From Flavobacterium sp. CYK-55 (GTDB lineage: Bacteria > Bacteroidota > Bacteroidia > Flavobacteriales > Flavobacteriaceae), in the NCBI RefSeq assembly GCF_018413465.1, contig NZ_JAHCDK010000011.1, forward strand, positions 44,429 through 108,428: a stretch of 64,000 nt of DNA, written 5' to 3'. Under the pieces are notes generated by a model. The model was not told where the DNA came from, ran no database searches, and saw nothing but the letters and a program-made list of their open reading frames with translations. Below, piece by piece: positions 1-8,982 of the stretch. Within the stretch, counting starts at the first letter, position 1. Each line of letters begins with the position of its first letter. The translations under genes and the position numbers were made by a program.

Positions 1-664
1 CATGCTGCATTCGGTGCAAGAAGCGATCGTGTGGTTTGCGCAAAACCCGCATCCGGATTTGATTTTTCTCGATATTCAGCTTTCAGATGGTTTGTCGTTT
101 GAGATTTTTGAGGCCATTGAAATCAAGAGCGCGATTATTTTTACCACGGCTTATGACCAATATGCGCTCAAGGCTTTTAAACTCAACAGTATTGATTATT
201 TGCTCAAGCCGATTGATGAAGAAGAACTTGAAGCCGCGGTTCAGAAGTATCAATCGCGTCAACAAACCGTTTCATCAACTTTAGATTTTGAACAAATCAG
301 GCAGATGTTTAGCGCCCAGCAGCCTAGTTTTAAAAAGCGTTTTACAGTAAAAGTTGGGCAACAGATCAAAGTGATTCCGGTAGATGATATTGAGTGTTTT
401 TACAGCGAGAACAAAGGCACTTATTTGCATACTTTTGACAACCGAAGTTACTTGCTTGAAACCTCGCTTGATTTGCTCGAAAATGAGTTGGATCAGCAAC
501 AGTTTTTTCGGGTAAGTCGCAAGTTTATTGTTCCGCTCAAGGCCATCCGCGAAATCACGGTTTATACCAATTCAAGACTCAAATTAATCTTGCCTACTTA
601 TCGCGAAGATGAAGTAATTGTGAGCCGCGAACGCGTATCAGATTTTAAAACTTGGATCGGATAA
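1..664 (+). CDS. LytTR-family response regulator, 5' truncated by window edge
   Basis: This is a two-component response regulator that would bind DNA through a LytTR domain. The visible 220 residues begin inside the receiver domain. The phosphoacceptor Asp is residue 24 of the visible part, in the stretch IFLDIQLSDG. The later receiver signature residues are TTAYDQYAL and the Lys of LLKPID. From about residue 113 the LytTR domain follows (KKRFTVKVGQQ, then ECFYSENKGTYLHTFDNRSY and FFRVSRKFIV). Family members are about 240 to 250 residues long, so some 30 residues with the N-terminal acidic pair lie outside the window, and the ATG at position 2 is internal. In this phylum such regulators usually pair with a membrane histidine kinase of the LytS/YehU type, which is not in view. 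The target genes cannot be told from the sequence. Confidence 0.93.
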   Translation, partial: MLHSVQEAIVWFAQNPHPDLIFLDIQLSDGLSFEIFEAIEIKSAIIFTTAYDQYALKAFKLNSIDYLLKPIDEEELEAAVQKYQSRQQTVSSTLDFEQIRQMFSAQQPSFKKRFTVKVGQQIKVIPVDDIECFYSENKGTYLHTFDNRSYLLETSLDLLENELDQQQFFRVSRKFIVPLKAIREITVYTNSRLKLILPTYREDEVIVSRERVSDFKTWIG

Positions 665-666
665 AT

Positions 667-689
667 AACTTCATTCATGAAATGAAGTT
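667..689 (+). terminator. Probable terminator hairpin after the LytTR regulator
   Basis: A perfect 9-bp inverted repeat (AACTTCATT / AATGAAGTT, 5-base loop) begins three bases after the stop codon. It is followed by the AT-rich TTAGATATTTAATTTT rather than a clean U-tract, so it could be a weak intrinsic terminator. The stem is AT-rich. Confidence 0.45.
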
Positions 690-762
690 TAGATATTTAA
701 TTTTCTAGAAAAGAATAATTTAAGTTTTCAATATAGAAATTATCTATATCTTTTTTTTGGCG

Positions 763-1785
763 TTATTTACTCAATCTGTGCAACGTATAAACGGTAAAGC
801 TCAGCAAGATAAAAGCGCCCACTTGGTGCAGCAATCCGAGCGAAATCGGAACGTAATTCAAAAGCGTAAAAACACCCAAAGCAAACTGTATAACCACCAT
901 AACATTCATGGCATAAATACCTTTTTGCTGCTGCGCGTCTAAACCAAATTTACGCGATTTTACCAGCAGCCAAATTATCAACCCAGCTACGATATAAGCA
1001 AAAGTTCTGTGTACGAATTGCACGCCGCTTTTGCCTTCAGTTAGATTGAGCAATACGCTTTTTTGTTCTATCCAAACGCTGTCGTGAATGAGTTGTCCGT
1101 CGCTCATCAGCGGCCAATGGTTGTGCATCAGTCCGGCATTGAGACCGGCCACAAAACCACCGTAAATAATCTGAAATATCAAGGCAACCAGTGCCCATCG
1201 AGCTATTTTTCTGAGTTCACTAACGGGAAGTTTTCGCTCTGGATAAACCAAATCCAACGCCACCCAAAGTGTGTAAGCAAAGGTCAAAAACGCAAAAGTT
1301 AAATGCAGCGAAAGTCTAAAATGGCTTACGTCTGGGTTGTCTACCAATCCGCTTTTCACCATAAACCAACCAAAGAAACCTTGTAAAGCGCCCATGCCCA
1401 AAAGCACAAAACACTTTTGCAGCGTGCTTTTATCGAATTGTTTTTTATACCAGAAATAAGCAAACGGGATGATGAAAACCATTCCAATCACACGGCCGAT
1501 AAGCCTGTGAAACCATTCCCAGAAATAAATAAACTTATAATCAGACAGCGTAAAATGGTTGTGAATATTGATTTTTTGATACTCAGGAAACTTCTGATAT
1601 TCAGCAAAAGCGTGTTGCCAAGCGGCCTCGCTCATCGGCGGAAAAGTATCGGTCACCAAATGCCAATCGGTCATTGAAAGCCCAGAATTGGTCAAGCGCG
1701 TAATACCACCCACAATAACCATTATAAACACCAAAACACAGCCGCTGAGCAGCCAGATAATTACAGATTTGTTTGCTTTTTTCAT
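763..1785 (-). CDS. ctaA: Heme A synthase (COX15/CtaA family)
   Basis: This integral membrane protein oxidises the C8 methyl group of heme O to make heme A for aa3-type cytochrome oxidases. The 340 residues match the Cox15 class in length. The N-terminus has the first membrane segment followed by the family signature around GGITRLTNSGLSMTDW. Conserved heme-binding histidines are visible in HNHFTLSDYKF, in FWEWFHRLIGR, in FVHRTFAY and in GLLHQVGAF, spread over eight hydrophobic segments. Heme A is not used by the cbb3 oxidase encoded further right, so the organism probably also has an aa3-type oxidase elsewhere. It stands alone, convergent with the LytTR gene and separated from cca by about 160 bases with two hairpins. 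Confidence 0.93.
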   Translation of the reverse strand: MKKANKSVIIWLLSGCVLVFIMVIVGGITRLTNSGLSMTDWHLVTDTFPPMSEAAWQHAFAEYQKFPEYQKINIHNHFTLSDYKFIYFWEWFHRLIGRVIGMVFIIPFAYFWYKKQFDKSTLQKCFVLLGMGALQGFFGWFMVKSGLVDNPDVSHFRLSLHLTFAFLTFAYTLWVALDLVYPERKLPVSELRKIARWALVALIFQIIYGGFVAGLNAGLMHNHWPLMSDGQLIHDSVWIEQKSVLLNLTEGKSGVQFVHRTFAYIVAGLIIWLLVKSRKFGLDAQQQKGIYAMNVMVVIQFALGVFTLLNYVPISLGLLHQVGAFILLSFTVYTLHRLSK

Positions 1786-1859
1786 GATATTTGAGACTGT
1801 TTGATTTCTTTTTTTTGAGCTTTTTTAGAAGCTATTTCCCGCTGTTTGATTTCTAAGTG

Positions 1860-1897
1860 TTTTGCTGAAGCAAAATACCTGAAGCCCACTGGGCTTC
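1860..1897. repeat. Two adjacent intergenic hairpins between ctaA and cca
   Basis: The 158-base gap 1786-1943 holds two short inverted repeats and no gene. TTTTGCT-GA-AGCAAAA is at 1860-1875 and GAAGCCC-ACT-GGGCTTC at 1881-1897. On the minus strand they lie after the cca stop, so they could slow or end transcription, but neither has a run of T on either strand. They could also be the remains of a dispersed palindromic element. Confidence 0.5.
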
Positions 1898-1943
1898 CTC
1901 CTCTTAATATCAAATCATCGGGGCTAGGGCAGCAGCGTTTGGT

Positions 1944-3371
1944 TTATGTAGCTGCTTTTTTTAAACCCATTTGGTCGGCTTTGCGCATCATAAACTCATA
2001 AGCCGCGGTGTATTCATTGGCAATGTCGCCTTCAAGAATCGCTTCTTTAATGGCTTCTTTGAGCGTGCCAATCTCGCGCGATGGCGGCAAATTAAAAATC
2101 TCCATGATTTCTTCACCGGTAATAGGCGGCTGAAAATTGCGCACATGGTCGCGTTCTTCAACCTCGACTATTTTTTGGCGCACGATTTCAAAGTTCTTAT
2201 GATATTTCTTAAACTTAATCGGGTTTTTTGTCGTGATGTCTGCCTCGCACAAAATCATCAGTGATTCCACATCTTCGCCGGCGTCAAAAACCAATCTGCG
2301 CACCGCTGAATCGGTCACCAAATCTTGCGAAAGCACAATCGGACGCGAACTCATCATGACCATTTTTTGCACAAACTTCATTTTTTGATTCAGCGGCATA
2401 TGTAATCTTTCAAAGATTTTCTTGACCATTTTTCCGCCTAAAAATTCGTGCCCGTGAAAAGTCCAACCTTGTTTTTTGTTGAAGCGTTTGGTAGGCGCTT
2501 TGCCAATATCGTGTAACAGTGCAGCCCAGCGCAACCACAAATTATCGGTGTTGCGGCAAATGTTGTCTACAACTTCAAGGGTGTGATAAAAGTTGTTTTT
2601 ATGGGTTTGTCCTTCAATTTCTTCTACCTGATTCAGCGCGGTAAGTTCAGGCAGAATAATCGGCAACAAACCGGTTTTGTACAACAATAAAAAACCCAGC
2701 GATGGCGTATCAGTCAATAAAATTTTGTTGAGTTCTTCAACAATGCGCTCTCCCGAAATAATTTTGATACGCTCGTTGTTTTGGCTTATCGCCTCAAGTG
2801 ATTTTTCTTCAATTTCAAAACCGAGTTGGTTGGCAAATCGAATTGCGCGCAGCATTCTGAGCGGATCATCTGAGTAGGTAATGTCCGGATCAAGTGGCGT
2901 TCGAATGATTTTATTTTTCAAATCTTCCAAGCCATTAAACGGGTCAAGTAAATCTCCGTAAGAATCTGGATTTAAAGAAATTGCCAGTGCGTTGATGGTG
3001 AAATCACGTCGATTTTGATCATCTTCTAAACTCCCGTTTTCAACCACCGGATTACGGCTTTCAAAAAAGTAACTTTCTTTGCGCGCACCCACAAATTCAA
3101 TGTCGGTATCTTCAAAGCGCAACATGGCTGTTCCGTAATTTTTAAAAACCTGAACTTTGGGTTTGTTGGGTAAAAGTTCAGCTACTTTGAGCGCCAAATC
3201 AATGCCGCTGCCCACCGTGACAATGTCGATGTCTTTTTTGAAATTTCTTTGCAATAAAAAATCGCGTACAAAACCACCAATCACATAGCTTTTGAGGTTC
3301 ATTTGCTCTGAAGCTTTTGCTACGACTTCAAAAATCGGATGTTGTAAGGCGTTGGGGTAATTTGCTTTCAT
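1944..3371 (-). CDS. cca: CCA-adding tRNA nucleotidyltransferase with HD domain
   Basis: Adds or repairs the 3' CCA end of tRNA. The 475-residue protein has the class II nucleotidyltransferase head: [11 protein letters not shown] near residue 32, the metal-binding DIDIV near residue 48, then the [10 protein letters not shown] motif that follows the flexible loop. The neck domain carries the [18 protein letters not shown] signature. A C-terminal HD domain ([12 protein letters not shown]) suggests additional phosphohydrolase or phosphodiesterase activity, as in several bacterial family members. It directly follows the TsaC-like gene with no spacer (3371/3372), so the two are probably co-transcribed; both act on tRNA. 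A poly(A) polymerase role cannot be excluded, since the families share the same head domain, but CCA addition is usual when only one copy exists. Confidence 0.92.
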   Translation of the reverse strand: MKANYPNALQHPIFEVVAKASEQMNLKSYVIGGFVRDFLLQRNFKKDIDIVTVGSGIDLALKVAELLPNKPKVQVFKNYGTAMLRFEDTDIEFVGARKESYFFESRNPVVENGSLEDDQNRRDFTINALAISLNPDSYGDLLDPFNGLEDLKNKIIRTPLDPDITYSDDPLRMLRAIRFANQLGFEIEEKSLEAISQNNERIKIISGERIVEELNKILLTDTPSLGFLLLYKTGLLPIILPELTALNQVEEIEGQTHKNNFYHTLEVVDNICRNTDNLWLRWAALLHDIGKAPTKRFNKKQGWTFHGHEFLGGKMVKKIFERLHMPLNQKMKFVQKMVMMSSRPIVLSQDLVTDSAVRRLVFDAGEDVESLMILCEADITTKNPIKFKKYHKNFEIVRQKIVEVEERDHVRNFQPPITGEEIMEIFNLPPSREIGTLKEAIKEAILEGDIANEYTAAYEFMMRKADQMGLKKAAT

Positions 3372-3938
3372 TTACGGGCGAATAATTTTAACCTGTGCAT
3401 CTTGGGTCAGTTTGATAATAGTTGACGGCTTTGACGCTGTTTTATCGCGGTGCAAATTTACTACATAGTCAACACCCTTGATAATTTCGGGTGAAATTTC
3501 TTTGAATGAAAGTGGCGTGGGTTGCCCTGATATATTGGCCGAAGTTGAAACCAATGGCTTTTTCATGCGTTCCATGAGTTTATAGCAAAACGGTTCTTTG
3601 ACAAGTCTAATGCCCAAGGTTTTGTCTGAGGCAATTAAATTGGCTGCTACATTTCTGGGGTCGTCTAAAATCAGTGTTGTAGGTTTTTCAGATAAATCTA
3701 AAATTTGCCAAGCTACTTCCGGAATGTCTTTAAAAACCTGATACATCATGCGTTCTCCGTTCATCAGGCAAATCATGCTTTTGGTTTCTTCGCGTTGTTT
3801 GAGTTGGTATATTTTCTGAACAGCCTCTGCATTGGTGGCATCACAACCCAAACCCCAGACGGTATCAGTCGGGTATAAGATGATTCCGCCATTCTGAATC
3901 ACCTCAAAAGCATGGTGAACTTCGGTATTGATATCCAT
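3372..3938 (-). CDS. tsaC: L-threonylcarbamoyladenylate synthase (TsaC/Sua5/YciO family)
   Basis: Makes threonylcarbamoyl-AMP from threonine, bicarbonate and ATP, the first step of t6A37 modification of ANN-decoding tRNAs. The 188-residue protein is a single YrdC-like domain without the C-terminal Sua5 extension. Typical motifs are YPTDTVWGLGCDATN near residue 22, KQREETKSMICL near residue 47 and PLVSTSANISGQPTP near residue 128. The start used is the ATG at 3938. It is immediately upstream of cca on the same strand. The related YciO branch has unclear activity, and length alone does not separate the two; the KxR and STSAN motifs are consistent with the active TsaC type. Confidence 0.85.
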   Translation of the reverse strand: MDINTEVHHAFEVIQNGGIILYPTDTVWGLGCDATNAEAVQKIYQLKQREETKSMICLMNGERMMYQVFKDIPEVAWQILDLSEKPTTLILDDPRNVAANLIASDKTLGIRLVKEPFCYKLMERMKKPLVSTSANISGQPTPLSFKEISPEIIKGVDYVVNLHRDKTASKPSTIIKLTQDAQVKIIRP

Positions 3939-4005
3939 AGTAAAAATTTGTGCAAAGATAATAAACAGCTGTTTTTTTTAAGGCCAAAAAAATGATTCTT
4001 TTGAG

Positions 4006-4013
4006 TATATTTG
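4006..4013 (+). promoter_or_regulatory. Likely -7 element (TATATTTG) of the pse operon
   Basis: TATATTTG matches the Bacteroidota -7 consensus TAnnTTTG and lies 18 bases before the pseB ATG at 4032. No clear TTTG -33 element is found at the usual distance; the region is T-rich. It is the only good -7 box before the glycan operon. Confidence 0.5.
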
Positions 4014-4031
4014 CTCATTAAAATTGAACAA

Positions 4032-5045
4032 ATGCTCAGTAACAAATCCATTCTCATTACCGGAGGAACCGGTTCACTCGGAAAAGAACTCACCAAAACT
4101 ATACTGCAAAAATGGCCCGATGTAAAGCGATTGGTCATTTATTCACGTGATGAACAAAAACAATATCAAATGGCTCAAGAATTTCCTGAGTCAAAATATG
4201 CTGCAATTCGTTATTTTATTGGCGATGTTCGTGATTTAGAACGCCTCAAACGCGCTTTCAACGGTATTGATTATGTGATTCACGCAGCAGCCATGAAACA
4301 TGTGCACATTGCTGAGTACAATCCGGATGAATGTGTTAAAACCAATATCGGAGGTGCCGAGAATGTGATCAAAGCGGCTCTTTCATCTCATGTGACCAAA
4401 GTAGTGGCTTTGTCTACTGATAAAGCTTGCGCACCGATCAATTTGTACGGTGCGACCAAACTTACTTCAGACAAATTGTTCATTGCGGCCAACAACATCA
4501 AAGGCCATCAAGATATTCGTTTTTCGGTAGTTCGTTACGGAAATGTAATGGGCTCAAATGGTTCGGTGATTCCTTATTTTATGGCCAAGCGCGATGAAGG
4601 CGTATTGCCGATTACCGATCCGACCATGACGCGTTTTAATATTTCGCTTCAAGGCGGTGTTGATATGGTTTTGCATGCACTTGATCAGGCTTGGGGTGGC
4701 GAATTGTTTGTACCCAAAATTCCATCGTATAAAATTTTAGATGTGGCTCAGGCGATTGCTCCCAACTGTGAACATCGCGTGGTAGGAATTCGTCCGGGCG
4801 AGAAAATTCACGAAGAAATGATTACCGCTTCAGACTCGTTTACGACCTATGATTTAGGAAAGTACTATGTGATTTTGCCGCAAGTAACCAATTGGAATTT
4901 AGAAGATTACAAAAAAGAATTCAATGCGCAATTGGTACCGCAAGGATTCAGCTATACATCGGGGGACAACACCGAATGGGAAACCGTTGACTCGATGCGC
5001 AGCCAAATAAAAGAACATTTATATCCTGATTTTCAACCGAAGTAA
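4032..5045 (+). CDS. pseB: UDP-N-acetylglucosamine 4,6-dehydratase (inverting)
   Basis: First enzyme of pseudaminic acid synthesis: it dehydrates UDP-GlcNAc and epimerises C5, giving the 4-keto-L-arabino sugar. The protein is a 337-residue extended short-chain dehydrogenase with the NAD(P)-binding GGTGSLG near residue 11. The PseB-type active-site region is AAAMKHVHIAEYNP, and STDKAC and YGATKL are further signatures. The ATG at 4032 is preferred over an in-frame TTG at 4011, because it gives the usual N-terminus (MLSNKSILITGG) and the TTG overlaps the -7 box. It heads a tightly packed plus-strand operon and is followed five bases later by pseC. Confidence 0.95.
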   Translation: MLSNKSILITGGTGSLGKELTKTILQKWPDVKRLVIYSRDEQKQYQMAQEFPESKYAAIRYFIGDVRDLERLKRAFNGIDYVIHAAAMKHVHIAEYNPDECVKTNIGGAENVIKAALSSHVTKVVALSTDKACAPINLYGATKLTSDKLFIAANNIKGHQDIRFSVVRYGNVMGSNGSVIPYFMAKRDEGVLPITDPTMTRFNISLQGGVDMVLHALDQAWGGELFVPKIPSYKILDVAQAIAPNCEHRVVGIRPGEKIHEEMITASDSFTTYDLGKYYVILPQVTNWNLEDYKKEFNAQLVPQGFSYTSGDNTEWETVDSMRSQIKEHLYPDFQPK

Positions 5046-5050
5046 TCGTT

Positions 5051-6238
5051 ATGATACCCTACGGAAAACAACATATTACACAAGCAGATATTGACGCGGT
5101 AAGTGTGGCGCTTCAAGGTGATTTTCTCACCCAAGGGCCAACCATTTTGGCATTTGAACAAGCTTTTTCAAAATACATTGGTTGTGCATATGCTGTGGCG
5201 GTTGCCAACGGAACAGCCGCTTTGCATTTATCGGCTTTGGCGCTCAATGTTCAGCCGGGTCAAAAAATCATTACTTCGCCCATAACTTTTGCTGCTTCGG
5301 CCAATTGTATTCGTTATTGTGGTGGTGAAGTCGTGTTTGCCGATATTGATCCTAAAACGTATTTGCTCGACATTAAAAAAGTTCAAGCTTTGTTAGAAGC
5401 TGCTCCGCGCGGAACATACCACGGAATCGTTCCGGTTGATTTTGCCGGAAATGCTGTTGATCTCGAGGCTTTCAGAAAATTAGCCAACGAGCACGGATTG
5501 TGGTTGCTTGAAGATGCTTGTCATGCGCCCGGCGGTTTTTTTACCGACGGCAATGGCCAGCCTCAAAATTGCGGCAATGGTCAGTTTGCTGATTTGGCTA
5601 TTTTTTCATTTCATCCGGTCAAGCATATTGCTACCGGCGAAGGTGGAATGATTACCACCAACGACGAAAAATTATACCGCAAATTACTCGAGTTGCGCAC
5701 CCACGGAATCACGCGTGATACCGCTCAGTTCAAAAATTCAAAATCTTTCGCAGCCGGCCAGCCTGTTGATGAGCAGTCATCTTTTCCGGGTTGGTATATG
5801 GAAATGCAAACTTTGGGTTATAATTACCGATTTACCGATTTTCAGGCAGCTCTGGGCATTAGCCAATTATCGCGTGCCGATGAGGGAATTGCTCGTCGTC
5901 GCGCCATTGCTGAGCGCTATCAAAAAGCTTTTGAAAATAAAACCTTCATTCAAGGACAATCAGGTGTGGTTGCTGGACATGCTTATCATTTATATGTGAT
6001 TGAGGTTCCCAATCGCCTGGGTTTGTACAACTATTTGCGCGAACAACAAATTTTTGCGCAGATTCATTACATTCCGTGTCATTTGATGCCTTATTACCGT
6101 GATTTAGGTTGGAACGAAGGCGATTTGCCAATGGCTGAAACATATTACAAACATTGTATTAGTTTGCCGATGTATCCAACATTGACGGATGAGCAACAGG
6201 ATTTTGTGATTCAATCCATCAAGAATTTTTATGCCTAG
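5051..6238 (+). CDS. pseC: PseC aminotransferase (UDP-4-amino-4,6-dideoxy-N-acetyl-beta-L-altrosamine transaminase)
   Basis: A PLP-dependent aminotransferase of the DegT/DnrJ/EryC1 family that aminates C4 of the PseB product, normally with glutamate as donor. The 395 residues match the family. Visible features are the substrate-binding N-terminus (GDFLTQGP), VANGTAALHLSALAL, the cofactor-site stretch LLEDACHAPGG, and the PLP-binding Lys in FSFHPVKHIATGEGG. The C-terminal half carries GYNYRFTDFQAALG, also typical. The 3' end overlaps pseF by eight bases, which points to translational coupling. Confidence 0.94.
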   Translation: MIPYGKQHITQADIDAVSVALQGDFLTQGPTILAFEQAFSKYIGCAYAVAVANGTAALHLSALALNVQPGQKIITSPITFAASANCIRYCGGEVVFADIDPKTYLLDIKKVQALLEAAPRGTYHGIVPVDFAGNAVDLEAFRKLANEHGLWLLEDACHAPGGFFTDGNGQPQNCGNGQFADLAIFSFHPVKHIATGEGGMITTNDEKLYRKLLELRTHGITRDTAQFKNSKSFAAGQPVDEQSSFPGWYMEMQTLGYNYRFTDFQAALGISQLSRADEGIARRRAIAERYQKAFENKTFIQGQSGVVAGHAYHLYVIEVPNRLGLYNYLREQQIFAQIHYIPCHLMPYYRDLGWNEGDLPMAETYYKHCISLPMYPTLTDEQQDFVIQSIKNFYA

Positions 6239-6917
6239 ACTGGCCATCATACCGGCTCGTGGCGGAAGCAAACGAATTCCGCGCAAGAACATTCGAGATT
6301 TTCTCGGAAAACCCATTATTGCTTATGCCATTGAAGCTGCTCTTGAAAGTGGCTTGTTTGACCAAGTCATTGTGTCAACCGACGATGTACAAATTGCTGA
6401 AATTGCTAGAAATTTCGGAGCAGAGACTCCTTTTTTACGCAGTGCTCAAAACAGCAATGATACCGCAACTACAGCCGATGTAATATCAGAAGTTTTGGAT
6501 GCCTATAAAAAACAGCACATCGTTTGGCAACAAGCAGCCTGTATTTATCCGTGTGCACCTTTTGTCACCGCTGATTTGCTCCTGCAAGCTTCGAGGGTTT
6601 TAGCCCAACAGCAAGCCGATGTTGTTTTTCCGGTGATTCGCTACGGACATCCCATTCAAAGAGCTTTAAAGTTAGATGCAGCCGGAAAAATAAGTTCACT
6701 TTTGGACGGTTATACACAAACCAGAACCCAAGATTTAGAATCGGCTTTTCACGATGCAGGTATGTTTTACTTTTTTGATGTGGCCAGATTTGAACAAACC
6801 CGATCTCTCAGAACAGAAAATACCATCGCTATTGAAATTGACGAAAACCACGCACAAGATATTGACAGCGAATCAGATTGGCAATTGGCAGAACTCAAAT
6901 ATCAGAACCTAAAATGA
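6231..6917 (+). CDS. pseF: Pseudaminic acid cytidylyltransferase
   Basis: Activates the finished nonulosonic acid to its CMP form for transfer to glycan. The 228-residue protein belongs to the CMP-sugar synthetase family (NeuA/KdsB type). It starts with the CTP-binding signature IIPARGGSKRIPRKN at residues 6 to 20, followed by FLGKPIIAYAI and VIVSTDD. The later AGMFYFFD and the C-terminal EIDENHAQDIDSESDW fit the PseF group, in which this region helps bind metal. It overlaps pseC upstream and shares an ATGA with the GNAT gene downstream, so all these reading frames are coupled. Confidence 0.93.
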   Translation: MPRLAIIPARGGSKRIPRKNIRDFLGKPIIAYAIEAALESGLFDQVIVSTDDVQIAEIARNFGAETPFLRSAQNSNDTATTADVISEVLDAYKKQHIVWQQAACIYPCAPFVTADLLLQASRVLAQQQADVVFPVIRYGHPIQRALKLDAAGKISSLLDGYTQTRTQDLESAFHDAGMFYFFDVARFEQTRSLRTENTIAIEIDENHAQDIDSESDWQLAELKYQNLK

Positions 6918-7930
6918 GACCATACAAATGTTTAAATCAATCCATTTTTAGCGCGCAGGCTTTTCATATTGAGCCTATTCGCGATGAAGATCAGCGGGCG
7001 ATTATGAACATTCGCAACGAACAATTGTATCATTTGCGTCAGGCCGAACCTTTAACGCCCGAAAAACAAGCGCATTATTTCTCGACGGTTGTAGCAGATT
7101 TGTTTAAGCAAGAAAAGCCTTCGCAATTGCTTTTTTCTTTTTTTGAAAACGATGTGTTTATTGGCTATGGCGGATTGGTGCACATCAATTGGATTGATTT
7201 GAACGCTGAGATTTCATTTGTCATGAAGACTGAGTTAGAAAAAGAACATTTTGCTCATTATTGGACTCATTATCTAAACCTCATTGAGCAAGTGGCTTTT
7301 GAAGCATTAAATTTTCACAAGATTTTTACCTACGCTTTTGATTTGCGTCCGCATTTGTATCCGGTTTTAGAATCGTGCGGTTTTAAGCCAGAAGCGCGTT
7401 TGCCCGAACATTGTTGGTTTGAAAATCGCTTTTATGATGTGGTTTATCACGGTAAAATCAACCGAAATTTACATTTTAGACGAGCAACTCAATCTGATGC
7501 GCGATTGTATTTTGATTGGGCCAATGATGCCAGTGTTCGAGCACATTCGTATCAATCTCAAACCATTGATTGGGAAACCCATTTGGCTTGGTTTACCCAA
7601 AAATGCGCCGATCCAACTTGTTTGATGCTGGTCTTTGAAAATCATCTACAGCAAGCCGTTGGGCAAGTCAGAATTCAAAACAATCCTGAGCAACAAGCCG
7701 TTATTGGTATTTCGGTTGATGCTCATCACCGCGCAAAAGGTTATGCCAGCAAAATGATTGCCCAAGCTGCCGATTATTTCTTACAACAAAATCCGTCAGC
7801 GGTGATCAATGCTTATATAAAATTATCGAATCCGGCCTCGGCACATGCCTTTCAAAAAGCGGGATTTAGTTTGTTTAAAACGCTGGATTATCAGCAAATT
7901 CCCAGCGAACAATACACCAAAAGTCTATGA
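6914..7930 (+). CDS. Tandem GNAT N-acetyltransferase in the pse operon (PseH candidate)
   Basis: A 338-residue protein made of two GNAT-like halves. The C-terminal half (about residues 178 to 325) begins FRRATQSDARLYFDWAND and has a good acetyl-CoA loop, HHRAKGYASKMI, plus NPASAHAFQKAGF. This is the type of GNAT domain often attached to PseG. The N-terminal half (about residues 15 to 170) is GNAT-like (IEPIRDEDQRAIMNIRNE, FIGYGGLVHINW) but shows no clear RxxGxG/A loop. By position the protein should supply PseH activity, acetylating the 4-amino group of the PseC product. No PseG-type UDP-sugar hydrolase domain is seen. The ATG at 6914 overlaps the pseF stop, and the stop overlaps the pseI start; an upstream in-frame start at 6878 would lie inside pseF and is less likely. 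Confidence 0.82.
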   Translation: MRPYKCLNQSIFSAQAFHIEPIRDEDQRAIMNIRNEQLYHLRQAEPLTPEKQAHYFSTVVADLFKQEKPSQLLFSFFENDVFIGYGGLVHINWIDLNAEISFVMKTELEKEHFAHYWTHYLNLIEQVAFEALNFHKIFTYAFDLRPHLYPVLESCGFKPEARLPEHCWFENRFYDVVYHGKINRNLHFRRATQSDARLYFDWANDASVRAHSYQSQTIDWETHLAWFTQKCADPTCLMLVFENHLQQAVGQVRIQNNPEQQAVIGISVDAHHRAKGYASKMIAQAADYFLQQNPSAVINAYIKLSNPASAHAFQKAGFSLFKTLDYQQIPSEQYTKSL

Positions 7931-8952
7931 GAATAGCCCATCATAACATCAATGCGCAGAGTCCGGTTTTTATCATCGCCGAACTTTCTGCCAACCACAA
8001 CGGAAGTCTTGAAAATGCGCTCGAAACCATCAAAGCGGCCAAAAGAGCTGGCGCCGATTGTATCAAGTTGCAAACCTATACAGCCGACACCATTACCTTA
8101 GATTCTGATCAAGAAGATTTTTTGATCAAAGGAACCATTTGGGAAGGTCGAAAATTACACGAATTATATCAAGAAGCCTACACGCCTTGGGCATGGCACA
8201 AGCAATTGTATGAGGCCGCTACTGCCGAAGGTTTGGTGTGCTTTTCTTCGCCTTTTGACAAAACAGCGGTTGATTTGCTTGAATCGCTCCATTCGCCGGC
8301 GTATAAAATTGCTTCGTTTGAAATTACCGATATTCCGCTGATTGAATACGTGGCATCCAAAGGAAAACCAGTGATCATTTCAACCGGAATTGCCCGTCAA
8401 GAAGATATTGAACTGGCCTTGGATGCTTGCCACAGAATGGGTAACCACGAGATTGCTTTGCTCAAATGTACTTCGAGTTATCCGGCTCCGATTGAAGAAG
8501 CCAATATGGTTATGGTGCGCGATTTAGCCGAGCGATATGGCGTGATTACTGGTTTGTCGGACCACACCATGGGCAGCACGGTTCCGATTGTAGCCACGGC
8601 TTTTGGTGCCAAAATCATTGAGAAACACTTTATTTTAGATCGATCGATTGGTGGCCCCGATGCTTCTTTTTCGATGAATGAAGCTGAATTTACTGCGATG
8701 GTTCAAGCGGTCCGCGAGACCGAAAAAGCCATCGGTATCGTTGATTATGAATTGACCGAAAAGCAAGCCAAAGGCAGAGATTTTAGTCGTTCTCTATACA
8801 TTGCACAAGAGGTCAAAGCAGGCGATATGCTTACGGAGGAAAATTTGCGTTCGGTGCGCCCGGGTTTTGGAATGCATCCGAAATACCTCAAAGATTATCT
8901 CGGCAAACCAGCCTCGCGTTCTTATCACAAAGGCGATCGATTTGAAGGATAA
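7927..8952 (+). CDS. pseI: Pseudaminic acid synthase (NeuB family)
   Basis: Condenses the 6-deoxy-di-N-acetyl sugar with phosphoenolpyruvate to give pseudaminic acid. The 341 residues comprise the NeuB TIM-barrel domain and a C-terminal antifreeze-like SAF domain. Motifs in order are FIIAELSANHNGSLENA, CIKLQTYTADT, CFSSPFDKTAVD, YKIASFEITDIPLI, LLKCTSSYPAP, GLSDHTMGS and IEKHFILDRSIGGPDASFSM. The SAF part starts near FSRSLYIAQEVKAGD and ends with a typical PASRSYHKGDRF. These are features of PseI rather than sialic acid NeuB. The ATG at 7927 overlaps the GNAT stop codon (ATGA). Confidence 0.95.
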   Translation: MRIAHHNINAQSPVFIIAELSANHNGSLENALETIKAAKRAGADCIKLQTYTADTITLDSDQEDFLIKGTIWEGRKLHELYQEAYTPWAWHKQLYEAATAEGLVCFSSPFDKTAVDLLESLHSPAYKIASFEITDIPLIEYVASKGKPVIISTGIARQEDIELALDACHRMGNHEIALLKCTSSYPAPIEEANMVMVRDLAERYGVITGLSDHTMGSTVPIVATAFGAKIIEKHFILDRSIGGPDASFSMNEAEFTAMVQAVRETEKAIGIVDYELTEKQAKGRDFSRSLYIAQEVKAGDMLTEENLRSVRPGFGMHPKYLKDYLGKPASRSYHKGDRFEG

Positions 8953-8982
8953 AAGCTTATTTTTAAACCAAAGAACTCATTT

